Source of the DNA: an uncultured bacterium
GTDB taxonomy: Bacteria; Bacteroidota; Ignavibacteria; Kapaibacteriales; UBA4661
Assembly (NCBI GenBank): GCA_937899715.1
Contig: CALCNX010000034.1
Location: forward strand, 1-64,000
DNA: 64,000 nucleotides
Direction of reading: 5' to 3'
Part shown: piece by piece, positions 16,311-26,324 of the stretch
How the letters are laid out: each line of letters opens with the position of its first letter
Position numbering within the stretch: the stretch's first letter is position 1
Notes under the pieces: model-generated
The model's database searches: none
Told to the model about the DNA's origin: nothing
What the model saw: only the letters and a program-made list of their open reading frames with translations
Program-made: the position numbers and the translations under genes

Positions 16311-16802
16311 ATGAAAACCGCACCCGCTTTCCGCAATAGCGCCATAGTGCTTCTTCTTTGGGCAGGAAGCCTTTGCCTCTCCAGCACAAACGCGCACAGC
16401 GCACCGATGCACCCGCTCACCGCGAGCCTTCTGCCTGCGGCGCTCAACACCTACCAAACACTGTCTTTCCGAACGCTCAGACTCTACATTCCGGGCAAGA
16501 AACCGCCGCAGGATGTAATGGAATTTAACGGCAAAAGCGTTGAAGTGATGGGTTTTATGGCTGCACTTACCCAACTTGAGGATATTGACGAGTTCGTCCT
16601 TGCCTCTTCGCCACCAATGAACTGCTTTTGCCACCCGCCACTGCGAGTGAATGAAGTAGTTTTTGTGCAAATGAAAAAAGGTAAATCTACACAGTACAAA
16701 GGCGGTGTTGTGAAAGTGCGCGGCAAACTTATCGTCAATACCAATGTGGGCGATGAGTTTGCAGACATCATGTACACGATTGAGTGTGAAGAAGTTATCT
16801 AA
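16311..16802 (+). CDS. DUF3299-type periplasmic protein
   Basis: 163 aa with a signal peptide (about 1-30, ending AHSA). The mature protein shows the DUF3299 pattern: PPQDVMEFNGKSVEVMGFMAALTQ, then a Cys/Pro/His-rich loop MNCFCHPPLRVNEVVFVQM, and a beta-rich end VKVRGKLIVNTNVGDEF. The CxC...H loop could bind metal. Follows the PhnD-like protein by 30 bases, so both may serve one periplasmic task. Function of the family is not established. Confidence 0.72.
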   Translation: MKTAPAFRNSAIVLLLWAGSLCLSSTNAHSAPMHPLTASLLPAALNTYQTLSFRTLRLYIPGKKPPQDVMEFNGKSVEVMGFMAALTQLEDIDEFVLASSPPMNCFCHPPLRVNEVVFVQMKKGKSTQYKGGVVKVRGKLIVNTNVGDEFADIMYTIECEEVI

Positions 16803-16861
16803 ATCGCCCCTAATGTACATTCCACACAAACCGCATTATTCCTTAATTTTTCGCAGAATCA

Positions 16862-18154
16862 ATGATAGACCGCTATACACGTCCGCAGATGGGCGCAATT
16901 TGGAGCGATACCAACAAATATCGTATTTGGCTTGATGTAGAAATCGCTGCCACCGAAGCCCAAACCGAACTCGGCGTTGTGCCCCGCGAGGCGCTTGAAA
17001 CCATCAAAGCAAAAGCAAATTTCGACGTGAAGCGCGTTCTTGAAATTGAAGAAACCACCAAGCACGACGTTATCGCTTTTTTGACTAATGTGGCGGAATA
17101 CGTCGGTGAGCCGGCACGATATATTCACCTCGGCATGACCTCCAGCGACGTTCTGGATACGTGTTTGTCGGTGCAATTAAAACAAGCTGGTGAACTTCTT
17201 CTGCAAGCACTTGTGCGACTGAAAGATATTACTGCACGGCGAGCCGAAGAGTTCAAATACACGCTTTGCATCGGTCGTTCGCACGGTATTCATGCCGAAC
17301 CGACCACATTCGGATTGAAATTTTTGCTCTGGCACGAGGAATGTAAGCGCAATATCACGCGCCTTAGCCATGCGATTGATACGATTGGTGTGGCGATGAT
17401 TAGCGGCGCAGTCGGTACTTACGAACACATTTCCCCAAAAGTGGAGGAATACGTCGCACAAAAACTCGGCTTGAAGCCCGCTCCCGTCTCAACACAAGTG
17501 ATACAGCGCGACCGCCACGCAGAGTTTTTATCAGTTCTGGCAATTATCGGCGCGTCGTTGGAGAAAATTGCTGTGGAAATTCGTCACTTGCAGCGTACCG
17601 AAGTATTGGAAGCAGAAGAGTATTTCTCGAAAGGACAAAAAGGCAGTTCTGCTATGCCGCACAAACGCAATCCAATTGTTTCGGAGCGCATTTGTGGCTT
17701 GGCGCGGCTTCTGCGCGGAAACGCTATGGCAGCGCTGGAAAATGTTGCTCTCTGGCACGAACGCGACATCTCGCACAGCAGCGTGGAGCGCGTCATTTGC
17801 CCCGATTCCACGATTGCGCTGGATTATATGCTGCACCTCATGAATAATTTGCTTGATAATCTCCTCGTGTACCCCGACGCAATGCGCCGCAACCTTGATA
17901 TTACATGTGGTCTGACGTTTTCGCAAACTGTCTTGCTGGAACTGGCGCAGCGCGGTGCCTCACGCGAAGATGCCTACGCAATGGTGCAGCGCAATGCCAT
18001 GCAGACATGGCAAGAACGCAAGCCGTTTCTGGATTATCTCAAGTCCGACGCAGATATTGCCCGCTATCTGACACACGCCGAATTAGACGAGGTTTGCAAT
18101 CTTGAAAAATCCACAAAAAATGTGGATGCAATCTTTGCGCGGTGCGGATTGTAA
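16862..18154 (+). CDS. purB: Adenylosuccinate lyase
   Basis: 430 aa, normal length. It catalyses two steps of purine synthesis, cleavage of SAICAR and of adenylosuccinate. Matching features: N-terminal [27 protein letters not shown], the substrate-binding TSSDVLDT, catalytic-region [14 protein letters not shown], and the lyase signature [12 protein letters not shown] with the flexible catalytic Ser loop. Cytosolic tetramer in known members. No other pur gene is next to it. Confidence 0.97.
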   Translation: MIDRYTRPQMGAIWSDTNKYRIWLDVEIAATEAQTELGVVPREALETIKAKANFDVKRVLEIEETTKHDVIAFLTNVAEYVGEPARYIHLGMTSSDVLDTCLSVQLKQAGELLLQALVRLKDITARRAEEFKYTLCIGRSHGIHAEPTTFGLKFLLWHEECKRNITRLSHAIDTIGVAMISGAVGTYEHISPKVEEYVAQKLGLKPAPVSTQVIQRDRHAEFLSVLAIIGASLEKIAVEIRHLQRTEVLEAEEYFSKGQKGSSAMPHKRNPIVSERICGLARLLRGNAMAALENVALWHERDISHSSVERVICPDSTIALDYMLHLMNNLLDNLLVYPDAMRRNLDITCGLTFSQTVLLELAQRGASREDAYAMVQRNAMQTWQERKPFLDYLKSDADIARYLTHAELDEVCNLEKSTKNVDAIFARCGL

Positions 18155-18184
18155 AACAGGTTATAGCAAATGCGCACACAATTT

Positions 18185-19075
18185 TTACGCTTTCGCTTTT
18201 TGCCGAAAATAGTCTTCAAGCCGCTTCTCGCCATAGCTCGGCGCTACGCACTCATGCGTGGCAACATACCCCAAGAACTCGACCAAATCTCCTATACGCT
18301 TGTTGAACGGCGCGATGAGCGGCTTCATCACACGTGGCATAAGCGTTGGAATGTGCATCACGTGGGGCTTTTTGCTCAGTACCGTAAATGCTAACTCTGC
18401 AATTTCTTGGCGTGTGAACGTCTCCGGTCCGCCCACGTTCATTTCCACATTTCCTTGCTTCAAAGCCGCTTCAACGCAGGCTTTGGCAACATCTGCTTCA
18501 TGAATCGGATTTGTCCGTGCCTTCCCGTTACCGATGACCGAAGCAATGCCGCTTTTTGCCATACCCAGAAACTCCAAATTGACGTAGAAAAAACCCGTCG
18601 GGCGCACAATGCCATATTCCAAGCCCGATGCCTTCAGATGCCGCACCAATGCTTCATGCGCATTGGTGTAGGCAGTGGGCATGGACTCCGCGCCAAATGC
18701 TGAAAGATACACAAAACGTCGCACTCCTGAGCGCTTTGCCTCTTCCAAAAGGTTGATGTTACCTGCAAAATCAACATCCATAAACGACCGTTTATCGCTC
18801 ATTGCCCGCAAGTCCAGCGAGGCACCAACAGTAGAAATGACCGTATGAGCGCCCTCCAAGGCACCACGAAGTGAATCGGCACGTAGAACGTCTGCTTCCG
18901 CAATGCGCGGGGAAATTTCCCCACTGTCGGCAGTAGCAGCTACCTTTAGGTTTGCGGCAAGTTTCGTGCGTGAGCGCGTCAGCAGCGTGAGGGAATAGTT
19001 ATCCTGAAGTTGTGCCACGAGGTGCTTACCGACAGCACCGCCGGCTCCTGCTATTACAATTTTCTGCTCGTTCAT
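18185..19075 (-). CDS. NmrA/NDUFA9-like atypical SDR
   Basis: 296 aa. N-terminal NAD(P)-binding motif IVIAGAGGAVGKHLV (GxxGxxG), then DVLRADSLRGALEGAHTVISTVGAS and a Tyr-containing FVYLSAFGAES segment without the standard YxxxK pair, followed by YGIVRPTGFF. The later NPIHEADVAKACVEA and NVGGPETFTRQEIAELAF blocks are typical of NAD(P)-dependent epimerase-like proteins of complex I assembly and related families. SD-like ACGGAGA before the ATG. Its upstream region carries two TetR-type palindromes. Confidence 0.85.
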   Translation of the reverse strand: MNEQKIVIAGAGGAVGKHLVAQLQDNYSLTLLTRSRTKLAANLKVAATADSGEISPRIAEADVLRADSLRGALEGAHTVISTVGASLDLRAMSDKRSFMDVDFAGNINLLEEAKRSGVRRFVYLSAFGAESMPTAYTNAHEALVRHLKASGLEYGIVRPTGFFYVNLEFLGMAKSGIASVIGNGKARTNPIHEADVAKACVEAALKQGNVEMNVGGPETFTRQEIAELAFTVLSKKPHVMHIPTLMPRVMKPLIAPFNKRIGDLVEFLGYVATHECVAPSYGEKRLEDYFRQKAKA

Positions 19076-19107
19076 GTTTTGAGTCTCCGTAAGGAATGGA
19101 CAAAATT

Positions 19108-19165
19108 TAGAACAAATGTTCTAATACAAACCTACTAAAAAATTTAATTTAGAACAAACGTTCTA
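19108..19165. promoter_or_regulatory. Pair of TetR-type operators between divergent genes
   Basis: TAGAACAAATGTTCTA at 19108-19123 and TAGAACAAACGTTCTA at 19150-19165 are palindromes, each preceded by an ATT context. Centre-to-centre spacing is 42 bp, four helical turns. The TAGAAC...GTTCTA form is common for TetR-family repressors. They lie between the SDR gene (minus) and a lipoprotein gene (plus, start 19249). No TetR gene is in the window. Confidence 0.65.
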
Positions 19166-19248
19166 CAAAAAAACACTCATGAGAAATAATGCCGAAAATT
19201 CTTAACTTGTATCTAACCATCTATGCTTTCTCACATTACGATACTTCC

Positions 19249-20625
19249 ATGAAATTGCCTATCAAATCTTGCGTGCTGATTATTATTTTGGCGGTGATAG
19301 TTAGTGGATGTTTTTTGTTTCCTACTGATCCACAGCAACCTGAATTTGAACCGACAGCTGAGTGGGTAAATTCCACTGGCAGTTACGTCCCTTTAATAAT
19401 GGATGTTTTTGCTAATGGCAATATTCTGTGTGTTAGTTATACAAGTATCGGCATTAACGATATGGCTGTCGTTGATTTCTTTACTCCACAGGGAGTATTA
19501 CTCAATAGATGGCTTACTGGAGAACGAGGGTATCATGATTACTATAACGTAGGCAAACCAGTAAAGGCAATTGTCAACAATAGTACAGGTTTTTGGTCTA
19601 TTGTTTATGATTTTGAGGTGTCTAGTTTTAGTTACGCAACTTCCGTTGCTGGATACATTACTAACCCTTACAGAAAATACAATACATCTAACGGAGAACC
19701 TGATTTTAACAATAGCCCTAATGCTCTACAGCCTTCCATTGTCCGAGCAGAAAATATCGGCAATTCTTCTACTTGGATGGTGGGGGCATTTACTGATAGT
19801 TTTAAGCCTTTTAATGGAGGCATCGGACGCACTGAAAATACCTGCACTACCTTCGGCAAAGCAGATTGTTTTGTCGTTCGGTATGACTTTTCTTCTGTAC
19901 CCGTCCACCACCAATGGGGCGGAGCAGAAAACGATGTTGCGTACGGCGTTCTGGGCGATAATGACGGCAATGCTACCATCTTCCTCCGTGCAGGCTCCGA
20001 CTTCGGTATTACTTCCGCTACGCAGTCGCTCGTCCGTATGAAAACAGGATATAATGTTGTTAAACTCGACACCAACGGACTGATGCTTTCTACCTATACC
20101 GTACCCTTACAAGCGCAAGGCGAAATCTCTCACGTGGAATTAGCAACAGCCGGAGGTGATGCTATGTTTATTCTAGCCAAAGATGAAAAACGTGGCGAAT
20201 ACTTTCTGGTAAAGGCTTCTCCCGCAGGAATTGCATGGACTCGGTATTTCGGACAACAGGTCTCTACCAAAAGACCACTCGTATTTCGTCAATTTGGTAT
20301 AGAACAAATACCCTACATGGGCTTAACCAGCGACAGCAAGGGGAATGCCTATATTACGGGAAACTATTACCATGCAGTAGATTTCGGGGGACGTGTCTTG
20401 GATTCTGAGGGACTGCCCGAAATGTTTGTCGCTTCGTATTCGGGAACGAATGCTCTGCGTGGTGTAGTGTCGGCATCAAAAGGTTCATCAACGGGTTACA
20501 CACTTCGCCTGTCGCCGGATGAACAGTCGTTGTATGTGACGGGTTGGGGCGAAGGAGAGGTTTTAGGAGTAAAGATTCCTTCGTCTCCTCTTACGTTTTT
20601 GGTGAAGTTGAAATTGACGAAGTAA
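19249..20625 (+). CDS. Lipoprotein with a propeller-like repeat region
   Basis: The start at 19249 gives 458 aa and a lipoprotein signal (MKLPIKSCVLIIILAVIVSGC, Cys21). The mature part has recurring blade-like units: VVDFFTPQGVLLNRW, FVVRYDFSSVPVHHQWGG, NVVKLDTNGLMLSTY, GLTSDSKGNAYITGNYYHAVDFGG, LRLSPDEQSLYVTGWG. Such SBBP/NHL-like repeats fold as a beta-propeller. Divergent from the SDR gene and possibly under the same operators. No catalytic site seen. Confidence 0.72.
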   Translation: MKLPIKSCVLIIILAVIVSGCFLFPTDPQQPEFEPTAEWVNSTGSYVPLIMDVFANGNILCVSYTSIGINDMAVVDFFTPQGVLLNRWLTGERGYHDYYNVGKPVKAIVNNSTGFWSIVYDFEVSSFSYATSVAGYITNPYRKYNTSNGEPDFNNSPNALQPSIVRAENIGNSSTWMVGAFTDSFKPFNGGIGRTENTCTTFGKADCFVVRYDFSSVPVHHQWGGAENDVAYGVLGDNDGNATIFLRAGSDFGITSATQSLVRMKTGYNVVKLDTNGLMLSTYTVPLQAQGEISHVELATAGGDAMFILAKDEKRGEYFLVKASPAGIAWTRYFGQQVSTKRPLVFRQFGIEQIPYMGLTSDSKGNAYITGNYYHAVDFGGRVLDSEGLPEMFVASYSGTNALRGVVSASKGSSTGYTLRLSPDEQSLYVTGWGEGEVLGVKIPSSPLTFLVKLKLTK

Positions 20626-20806
20626 AGTAGTTACACATACACCTTGCTTGCAACTCCTACCCATACTTCTCCGTCATTGCGAAAGACACGTAAATTGTGT
20701 AGTTTCGTACTTTAGTTAGTAGATGACGCGCAAACGATATGTTTGCCCGATCCCCAAGCATTTCTTCTTCACCAACGCATTTCGCTCTCCCTTATTTTTC
20801 ACTGCC

Positions 20807-23800
20807 ATGACCAACGCTCAATCTCTCTACGACCGCATTATTGCTCGTCTCCGCGCCGTCCGCTCGAAGGAATTGACGCTTTCGCTTACCTCCGGCTTGT
20901 TTATGGCGGGGGCGTGTTCGCTGGCACTCTTGCTTGTGCTGACAGGAATAGAAGCACTTGCTTATTCCGGCATTGCTTCCCGAACAACAATGGCTGCTGT
21001 GTGGCTTCTGGGAACTCTTGCAGCGCTCGGCGTATTTGCAGGTACACCACTTATGCGGCTCATGGGGATTCAGCCCAAAGACAGCGACGACACGATGGCG
21101 CTTCGCATAGGACACTTTTACGATGATGTGCAAGACAAGCTCCTGAACGCACTTCAACTCTACCGCTCCAGCACAGCACAAAGTATGTTTTCCAGCGAAT
21201 TGGCTTTGGCAAATTTTGGTGCCGTTGGCGCACGAGCAGAAACGCTTGATTTCGAGGCAATTTTAGACAAAAAGCCCCGCAAGACTGCGCTGATGCTCTT
21301 TCTGGGCGTAGCACTCATAACAGCAATAACCTTTGCTATTGCGCCCAATGTGATGGGTTCGGCGCTCTACCGCTTGAGCCATTTTCGGCAATCTTTTATT
21401 CCGCCCGCGCCCTTTATGCTGGTCTTAGAGCCTGTGCAGCAAAAAGTCTTGCGCGGCGCGACGGTAGAAATTCGCGTCCGAGCGGCGCAGAATCCCGAAG
21501 CGAACAAATATGCACCGCCCACAGAAATCATGCTTCGCCTTCGTGAAAAACTAGACGGCGCTTCGGGCGACGAAACTTTTGATTCCTTCACGCTCCGCCC
21601 TGATTCTACGGGAGTATTTCGCTTCCAAGTTCCGTCGGTAAAGCGTAGCGTAGAAATGTACGCTGAAGTGGCTTGGTATCTGGATTTCGTGCGCTCAGAG
21701 CGCGGCGCAATTACGGTCTTCGACCGTCCCGATATTCGTGGGCTTTCCGGCAGCGTTACGCCGCCCGCTTATACCAAAACTCCGCCCCGCAGCCTTGATG
21801 AAAACTCGGCTTCGGTGATGTCGCTTATTGGTTCGCGTGTCGAACTGACGGCGCTTTCCAATAAGCCTCTGAAATCCGCAGAAATCGTACTCTTGAAAAA
21901 CTCTGCAAGCGGCGATTCTACCAAACGTGATACCGTGCGTGTTCCCCTGAAGACCAGTGACCGCCGCGCATCGGGCGCTTTTTCCGTGAATTTTTCGGGT
22001 GAGTATTTCTTGCGTATCGTGGACGAAAACGGTGAGGAAAATGCCGACCCGATTCGCTATTCCGTGCTTGCACTCAAGGATGCACCGCCCTCCATCACGC
22101 TTTTGCAACCGACCGCCGATGTGGAATTGACCGAACGCGGCTTGCTCCCTATCAAAACAGCCATTGCGGATGATTATGGATTTTCGGCGCTGAAACTGCA
22201 CTATCGCCGCACTGAATCGCGCTATTCACCGCCGCAGGAGAAATTTTCGCAGATTTCGCTTGGCTTTATGGGCAGCGAAAAGTCGTTGGAAGTGCCGTAT
22301 ATCTGGGATTTGAATAAAGTTGGTCTTGCGCCCTCGGACAAATATGAATTTTTCCTTGAAGTAACGGATAACGACGTTGTTACGGGTCCAAAGTCTGCCC
22401 GCACCAACACTATTTCGGTTCGCTTGCCTTCGCTGGATGAAATTTTCAAAGAGGCAGACAAGACGCAAGAAATCGCGGCAAAGGACTTGCAAAAAGTGCT
22501 CAAAGATGCCGAAACGATGAAGCGCGACATGGAAGAAATTTCCCGCGAACTCCGCAAGCAGCAAGAAAAGCCGCAAGCGGACTGGAAAGAGAAAAAACGT
22601 CTGGAAGATATGCTCAAGAAGCAAGACGATATGCAAAAGCGCGTCGAAAGTGTGCAGAAGCAACTTGAGGACATGACCCAAAAACTTCAGCAAAACCAAA
22701 GCATTTCGCCCGAAACCATGCAGCAATACATGGAAGTCCAAAAACTTCTCAAGCAGGTAAACGTACCCGAAATGCAAAAAGCGATGCAGCAAATGCAAAA
22801 GGCGCTCGACCAGATGCAGCCGGAGCAGCTTCAGCAGGCATTGCAAAAATTTCAGTTCAACGAGGAAGATTTCAAGAAGTCTATTGAGCGGACGATGAAA
22901 ATTCTGAAGCGGGTGCAAGCAAATCAAAAATCGGACGAACTTGCCAAACGCGCGAAGGAGCTTGATGAGCAGCAACGCGACCTCGAAAAGCAAATGGACA
23001 ACGCCAACATGAATGACCAGCAAAAGCGTGAGGAAATGGCGGAAAAACAAGAGCGCCTGAAAGAAGATATGCAAAACCTCAGCAAAGAGACCGAAGACCT
23101 TGAAAAATTGATGAAGGATATTCAGGAAAAAGGCGGCAAAGATATGCCGATGGAGGAGATGAAAAAGGCTCAGGAAGCGCTTCAGAAGGAAGAAACCGAA
23201 AAGGCAATGCAAGACGCAAAAGAGCAGATGAAACAAGGCAACCAGCAGCAAGCAAAGCAGCAACAGCAAAAAGCGCAGCAAAACTTGCAGAAATTCGCCC
23301 AGCAAATGCAGAATCTCAAAAAAGAAATGCAGCGCAATATCCAGCAAGAAGCGATTAAGCAGCTTCAGAAGTCCACACAGAATATGCTGGAACTCTCCAA
23401 GCGCCAAGAGCAACTCAAGCAGCAAAGCCAAAATATGGACTACAATTCCACCCAGTTCCGCGATGCCGCTCAAGACCAAGCAAATGCGCTGCAAGACCTG
23501 AAAAATGTGATTAGTCGAATGTCGGAACTGGCGCAAAAATCGTTTGCCGTTACACCCGAAATGGGAAAAGAACTCGGCGAGGCAATGCAGCAAATGGAAA
23601 ATGCTACACAAAGCCTGGAAGACCGCAATGCCCAGCAAGCCGGACAGCAGCAAGGTGGCGCAATGTCTGCCATGAACCGAGCCGCAGCGCAAATGCAAGC
23701 TATGCTGGGGCAGATGCAGCAAGGCAACGGACCCGGAGGCGGACAGCAGCCGGGCGAGAACGGCGAGGGTATGGGGCAAGGCAGTGGCTCAAGTTTCATG

Positions 23801-24367
23801 GAACGCCTTCAGCAAGCCGCCGGACAACAACAAATGCTTAATCAGGCTATGCAACAAATGATGCAGGGTCAGCAGCAAGGGCAGGGTCAACAAGGACAAG
23901 GGCAGCAGCGCTTGGGACAGCCCGGAGGTGAGGAATCGGGGCGCATGGCAGCACAGCAAGAGGCAATTCGTAAATCGCTGGAAGACCTTGCCAAAGACCA
24001 AAAAGGCGGCAAACGCGCACTTGGCGACCTCGACAAAATGGCAAAAGAAATGCAGGAAATCATCAGCGATATGAAAAGCGGGAATATTTCGGAGGAGACC
24101 ATTCGCCGACAGGAGAAGATTTTGTCGCGTCTGCTGGACGCAAGCCGCTCCACACGCGAACAAGATTTTGAGAAGCAACGTGAGGCAAAATCAGGACAGA
24201 ATTTCACCCGCACAAGTCCTGCGACGCTGGATATGCGTACCCAAGAAGGACGTACCCGCGCCCTGCAAGAATTATTACGCTCCACGCAACAAGGCTACAC
24301 AAAAGACTACGAGGCGCTCATTCGGCGGTACTTCGAGGCGTTGCAGAAGGTAGAGCAGAAGAATTGA
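20807..24367 (+). CDS. DUF4175 family large membrane protein with Gln-rich coiled coil
   Basis: 1,186 aa from the ATG at 20807 (MTNAQSLYDRI). Three membrane segments lie in the first 190 residues (about 20-50, 60-85, 158-185), followed by beta-rich modules (about 200-540) with a TPPAYTKTPPRSLDE motif seen in DUF4175 proteins. A very long Gln/Met/Lys/Glu coiled coil (about 560-1000), a Gly/Gln-rich stretch (about 1000-1055) and a C-terminal helical domain ending in YEALIRRYFEALQKVEQKN follow. The GC-rich Gln codons open a long false frame on the other strand. Likely an envelope scaffold. MoxR and DUF58 partners often found beside this family are absent here. Confidence 0.8.
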   Translation: MTNAQSLYDRIIARLRAVRSKELTLSLTSGLFMAGACSLALLLVLTGIEALAYSGIASRTTMAAVWLLGTLAALGVFAGTPLMRLMGIQPKDSDDTMALRIGHFYDDVQDKLLNALQLYRSSTAQSMFSSELALANFGAVGARAETLDFEAILDKKPRKTALMLFLGVALITAITFAIAPNVMGSALYRLSHFRQSFIPPAPFMLVLEPVQQKVLRGATVEIRVRAAQNPEANKYAPPTEIMLRLREKLDGASGDETFDSFTLRPDSTGVFRFQVPSVKRSVEMYAEVAWYLDFVRSERGAITVFDRPDIRGLSGSVTPPAYTKTPPRSLDENSASVMSLIGSRVELTALSNKPLKSAEIVLLKNSASGDSTKRDTVRVPLKTSDRRASGAFSVNFSGEYFLRIVDENGEENADPIRYSVLALKDAPPSITLLQPTADVELTERGLLPIKTAIADDYGFSALKLHYRRTESRYSPPQEKFSQISLGFMGSEKSLEVPYIWDLNKVGLAPSDKYEFFLEVTDNDVVTGPKSARTNTISVRLPSLDEIFKEADKTQEIAAKDLQKVLKDAETMKRDMEEISRELRKQQEKPQADWKEKKRLEDMLKKQDDMQKRVESVQKQLEDMTQKLQQNQSISPETMQQYMEVQKLLKQVNVPEMQKAMQQMQKALDQMQPEQLQQALQKFQFNEEDFKKSIERTMKILKRVQANQKSDELAKRAKELDEQQRDLEKQMDNANMNDQQKREEMAEKQERLKEDMQNLSKETEDLEKLMKDIQEKGGKDMPMEEMKKAQEALQKEETEKAMQDAKEQMKQGNQQQAKQQQQKAQQNLQKFAQQMQNLKKEMQRNIQQEAIKQLQKSTQNMLELSKRQEQLKQQSQNMDYNSTQFRDAAQDQANALQDLKNVISRMSELAQKSFAVTPEMGKELGEAMQQMENATQSLEDRNAQQAGQQQGGAMSAMNRAAAQMQAMLGQMQQGNGPGGGQQPGENGEGMGQGSGSSFMERLQQAAGQQQMLNQAMQQMMQGQQQGQGQQGQGQQRLGQPGGEESGRMAAQQEAIRKSLEDLAKDQKGGKRALGDLDKMAKEMQEIISDMKSGNISEETIRRQEKILSRLLDASRSTREQDFEKQREAKSGQNFTRTSPATLDMRTQEGRTRALQELLRSTQQGYTKDYEALIRRYFEALQKVEQKN

Positions 24368-24393
24368 TTATTGGCTTCAGCGACTTATTTTTA

Positions 24394-25635
24394 TTATTTG
24401 GCTTGTCGGGTGCTGTCTTTATTGAGAATCTCAGCCACAGAGCCAATTTCCGTAGCAATTTCTTGGATTATACCTCGTGCTTCTGAAGATGCTCCACCAT
24501 CCAAAAGTGAACGCAAATAATTACGATGTTGAATAATTTTGTTCATCACTTTTTGTGCGTCACTATTCTTGCTTACAGCAGCACGAGCAGCAGTGAGCGC
24601 AATAAAATCGTCCAAATTGAGCCTTCCCGACATCTCCGAATCCAACTGCTCAAAGGTTGTGAAAGGTAAAGCGCCCGAACCCACAATAAGCGCCTTTGTA
24701 TCAGCTTTCGCGCCAAATAAACCTTGTACACGTGTGCTACGCGCGTCGGTGTATTTCCCTGACACCCGGTTTGCAAGCGCTGAAGCAACGGAACGGCAAC
24801 GCTTGGCAATCACCTTCATCTCCTCGGCTGCACGGGTATATTCATCTCTCTCACCGACGACCGTAACTTCCTCCATGACGTAGGTTTGCAAACTATCCAG
24901 CTCCTTTGCCGAAATCTGCTTTCCGCATTGCGTACGGAGCATTTCCAACGCAGGCTTCAGACCGAGCTTCACTGCTTCGGCGAGGTCGGAACAAGCCTCC
25001 TGCTGCTTTCCCATATCAATCAGCGTGGCGGCACGAATCATATACGCCTGTGCGTGTGTAGGATTGAATCGTAGAACCGTGTTCAGTGCGACAACAGCAT
25101 CCGAAGAACGCTGCTGCTTGATGGCAATGAGAGCGATTTGATAATGCCCATCCACATTAGTAGAGTCCAAACGCAGGACATCAGCAAAATCCATTGCAGC
25201 AGCGGCAATATCGTTCATACGCAGTGCTGCGAAACCGTGCAAATAGTATGCCTGCACATGGTCGTTGTTCAGCACGATACACTCGTTAAAATCATTAATT
25301 GCTTCCCTGTATTGCTTGCGGTCAAGATACATTGTGCCACGAGCGATGTAAATATCAGTGTTTTCCGGCTCTTTTTTTATTGCTGTGGCAAAGTCTGCAA
25401 GAGCATTATCATAGCGACGAATACTGGCGTAAAAGAGCGCACGTTTTGTGTAGGCAGCGGCGCTGTCTCCCGAACCCCGCACAATAGCCGTAAATGCTTC
25501 CTCTGCTCCCGCAGTGTCACGAACTGCGAGATGCACCAAAGCACGCTCAATGTAATCGCGCCAGTTCTTGGGTGTTTGAGCAGGAAGTGTGGTGCAAAGG
25601 AGAGTAAGGCAAAAAACAGAAACTATAAAGCGCAT
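24394..25635 (-). CDS. TPR-repeat periplasmic protein
   Basis: The ATG at 25635 gives 413 aa with a signal peptide (MRFIVSVFCLTLLCTTLPAQ). Five consecutive TPR units fill residues about 20-205, e.g. AAAYTKRALFYASIRRYDNALADFATAIKKEP, TDIYIARGTMYLDRKQYREAINDFNECI and AQAYMIRAATLIDMGKQQEACSDLAEAV. The C-terminal half is helical without recognised motifs. TPR arrays bind partner proteins. First gene (or close to last) of a minus-strand run with the WG-repeat protein 47 bases upstream. Confidence 0.82.
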   Translation of the reverse strand: MRFIVSVFCLTLLCTTLPAQTPKNWRDYIERALVHLAVRDTAGAEEAFTAIVRGSGDSAAAYTKRALFYASIRRYDNALADFATAIKKEPENTDIYIARGTMYLDRKQYREAINDFNECIVLNNDHVQAYYLHGFAALRMNDIAAAAMDFADVLRLDSTNVDGHYQIALIAIKQQRSSDAVVALNTVLRFNPTHAQAYMIRAATLIDMGKQQEACSDLAEAVKLGLKPALEMLRTQCGKQISAKELDSLQTYVMEEVTVVGERDEYTRAAEEMKVIAKRCRSVASALANRVSGKYTDARSTRVQGLFGAKADTKALIVGSGALPFTTFEQLDSEMSGRLNLDDFIALTAARAAVSKNSDAQKVMNKIIQHRNYLRSLLDGGASSEARGIIQEIATEIGSVAEILNKDSTRQAK

Positions 25636-25681
25636 GGTTATCAAGGCATTATTTCAAGAAAATGGAAATTAGAATAGTCGG

Positions 25682-26212
25682 TTATTTGGGAAGAGAATGG
25701 ACAAGCGTGGCAACTCCCTTGCGTGACCGTACACGTCTGCCTTCTAAAAATGACAGTTCGTCGTACTCTGCTGCCAGTATTTGCTTGCCTTCCAGTGTGT
25801 AGCAGCCAAACTTATCGCCATTGTTTACTTTTATCACATCATTCTGAAGCAACTGTACGCCATCAAAAGCGGGTGCAAGGACTTCTTTGCCTTGTGCATT
25901 GACGACACCGTATTTTTTTGCAAGCCCTACAACCACGAAGCTGTTGGCAGCAATCTGCACAGAATCATACTTCGGCGCAATCAGTTCTTTCCCGCCTTTG
26001 GTGAGCAGCCCGTATTTTTTACCGACCTTTGCCACCCACATCCCGTTCCGTGCGGGCTTCAGAAGGTCGTACTGCGGTGCTATCACAATCTTGCCCTCTT
26101 GGTCGCTGAAGCCGTACTTGAGCGTTTTGCTGTCTTTCCAGAGAACAAGTTCTTGTGCGTGTACGCTGCCAATGACGCAGAAGGTGAAAATAACAAAAAA
26201 CAGAAATTTCAT
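25682..26212 (-). CDS. WG-repeat protein, secreted
   Basis: 176 aa with a signal peptide (ending VHAQ). Four WG-like repeats follow the pattern K-Y-G-x(6)-G-K-x(2)-[IL]-A-P-x-[YF]-D: LKYGFSDQEGKIVIAPQYD, KKYGLLTKGGKELIAPKYD, KKYGVVNAQGKEVLAPAFD, DKFGCYTLEGKQILAAEYD. WG repeats form small beta modules of unknown ligand. Co-directional with the TPR gene downstream. Confidence 0.85.
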   Translation of the reverse strand: MKFLFFVIFTFCVIGSVHAQELVLWKDSKTLKYGFSDQEGKIVIAPQYDLLKPARNGMWVAKVGKKYGLLTKGGKELIAPKYDSVQIAANSFVVVGLAKKYGVVNAQGKEVLAPAFDGVQLLQNDVIKVNNGDKFGCYTLEGKQILAAEYDELSFLEGRRVRSRKGVATLVHSLPK

Positions 26213-26235
26213 GATGCGAAAAAAATATGGTTGTA

Positions 26236-26270
26236 AGAAAAAATGCTACCGCTCTGGGGAGAGCGGTAGC
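26236..26270 (-). terminator. Rho-independent terminator of the lipoprotein gene
   Basis: Perfect 11-bp stem GCTACCGCTCT / AGAGCGGTAGC with a GGGG loop (CCCC on the minus strand), followed on the minus strand by ATTTTTTCTTAC. It lies 55 bases after the stop at 26325. Confidence 0.85.
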
Positions 26271-26324
26271 GGGGGAGTGATTCTTTGATTTTCAAGCCTC
26301 AAACAAACATTCAGAACTGAAAAA

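Noticed and set aside
22226..23779. Long open frame on the minus strand opposite the Gln-rich part of the DUF4175 gene
   Set aside because: It is Leu/His/Phe-rich, the expected mirror of CAG/CAA/AAA-rich codons, with no start context or known motif. It is a shadow of the coiled-coil region.
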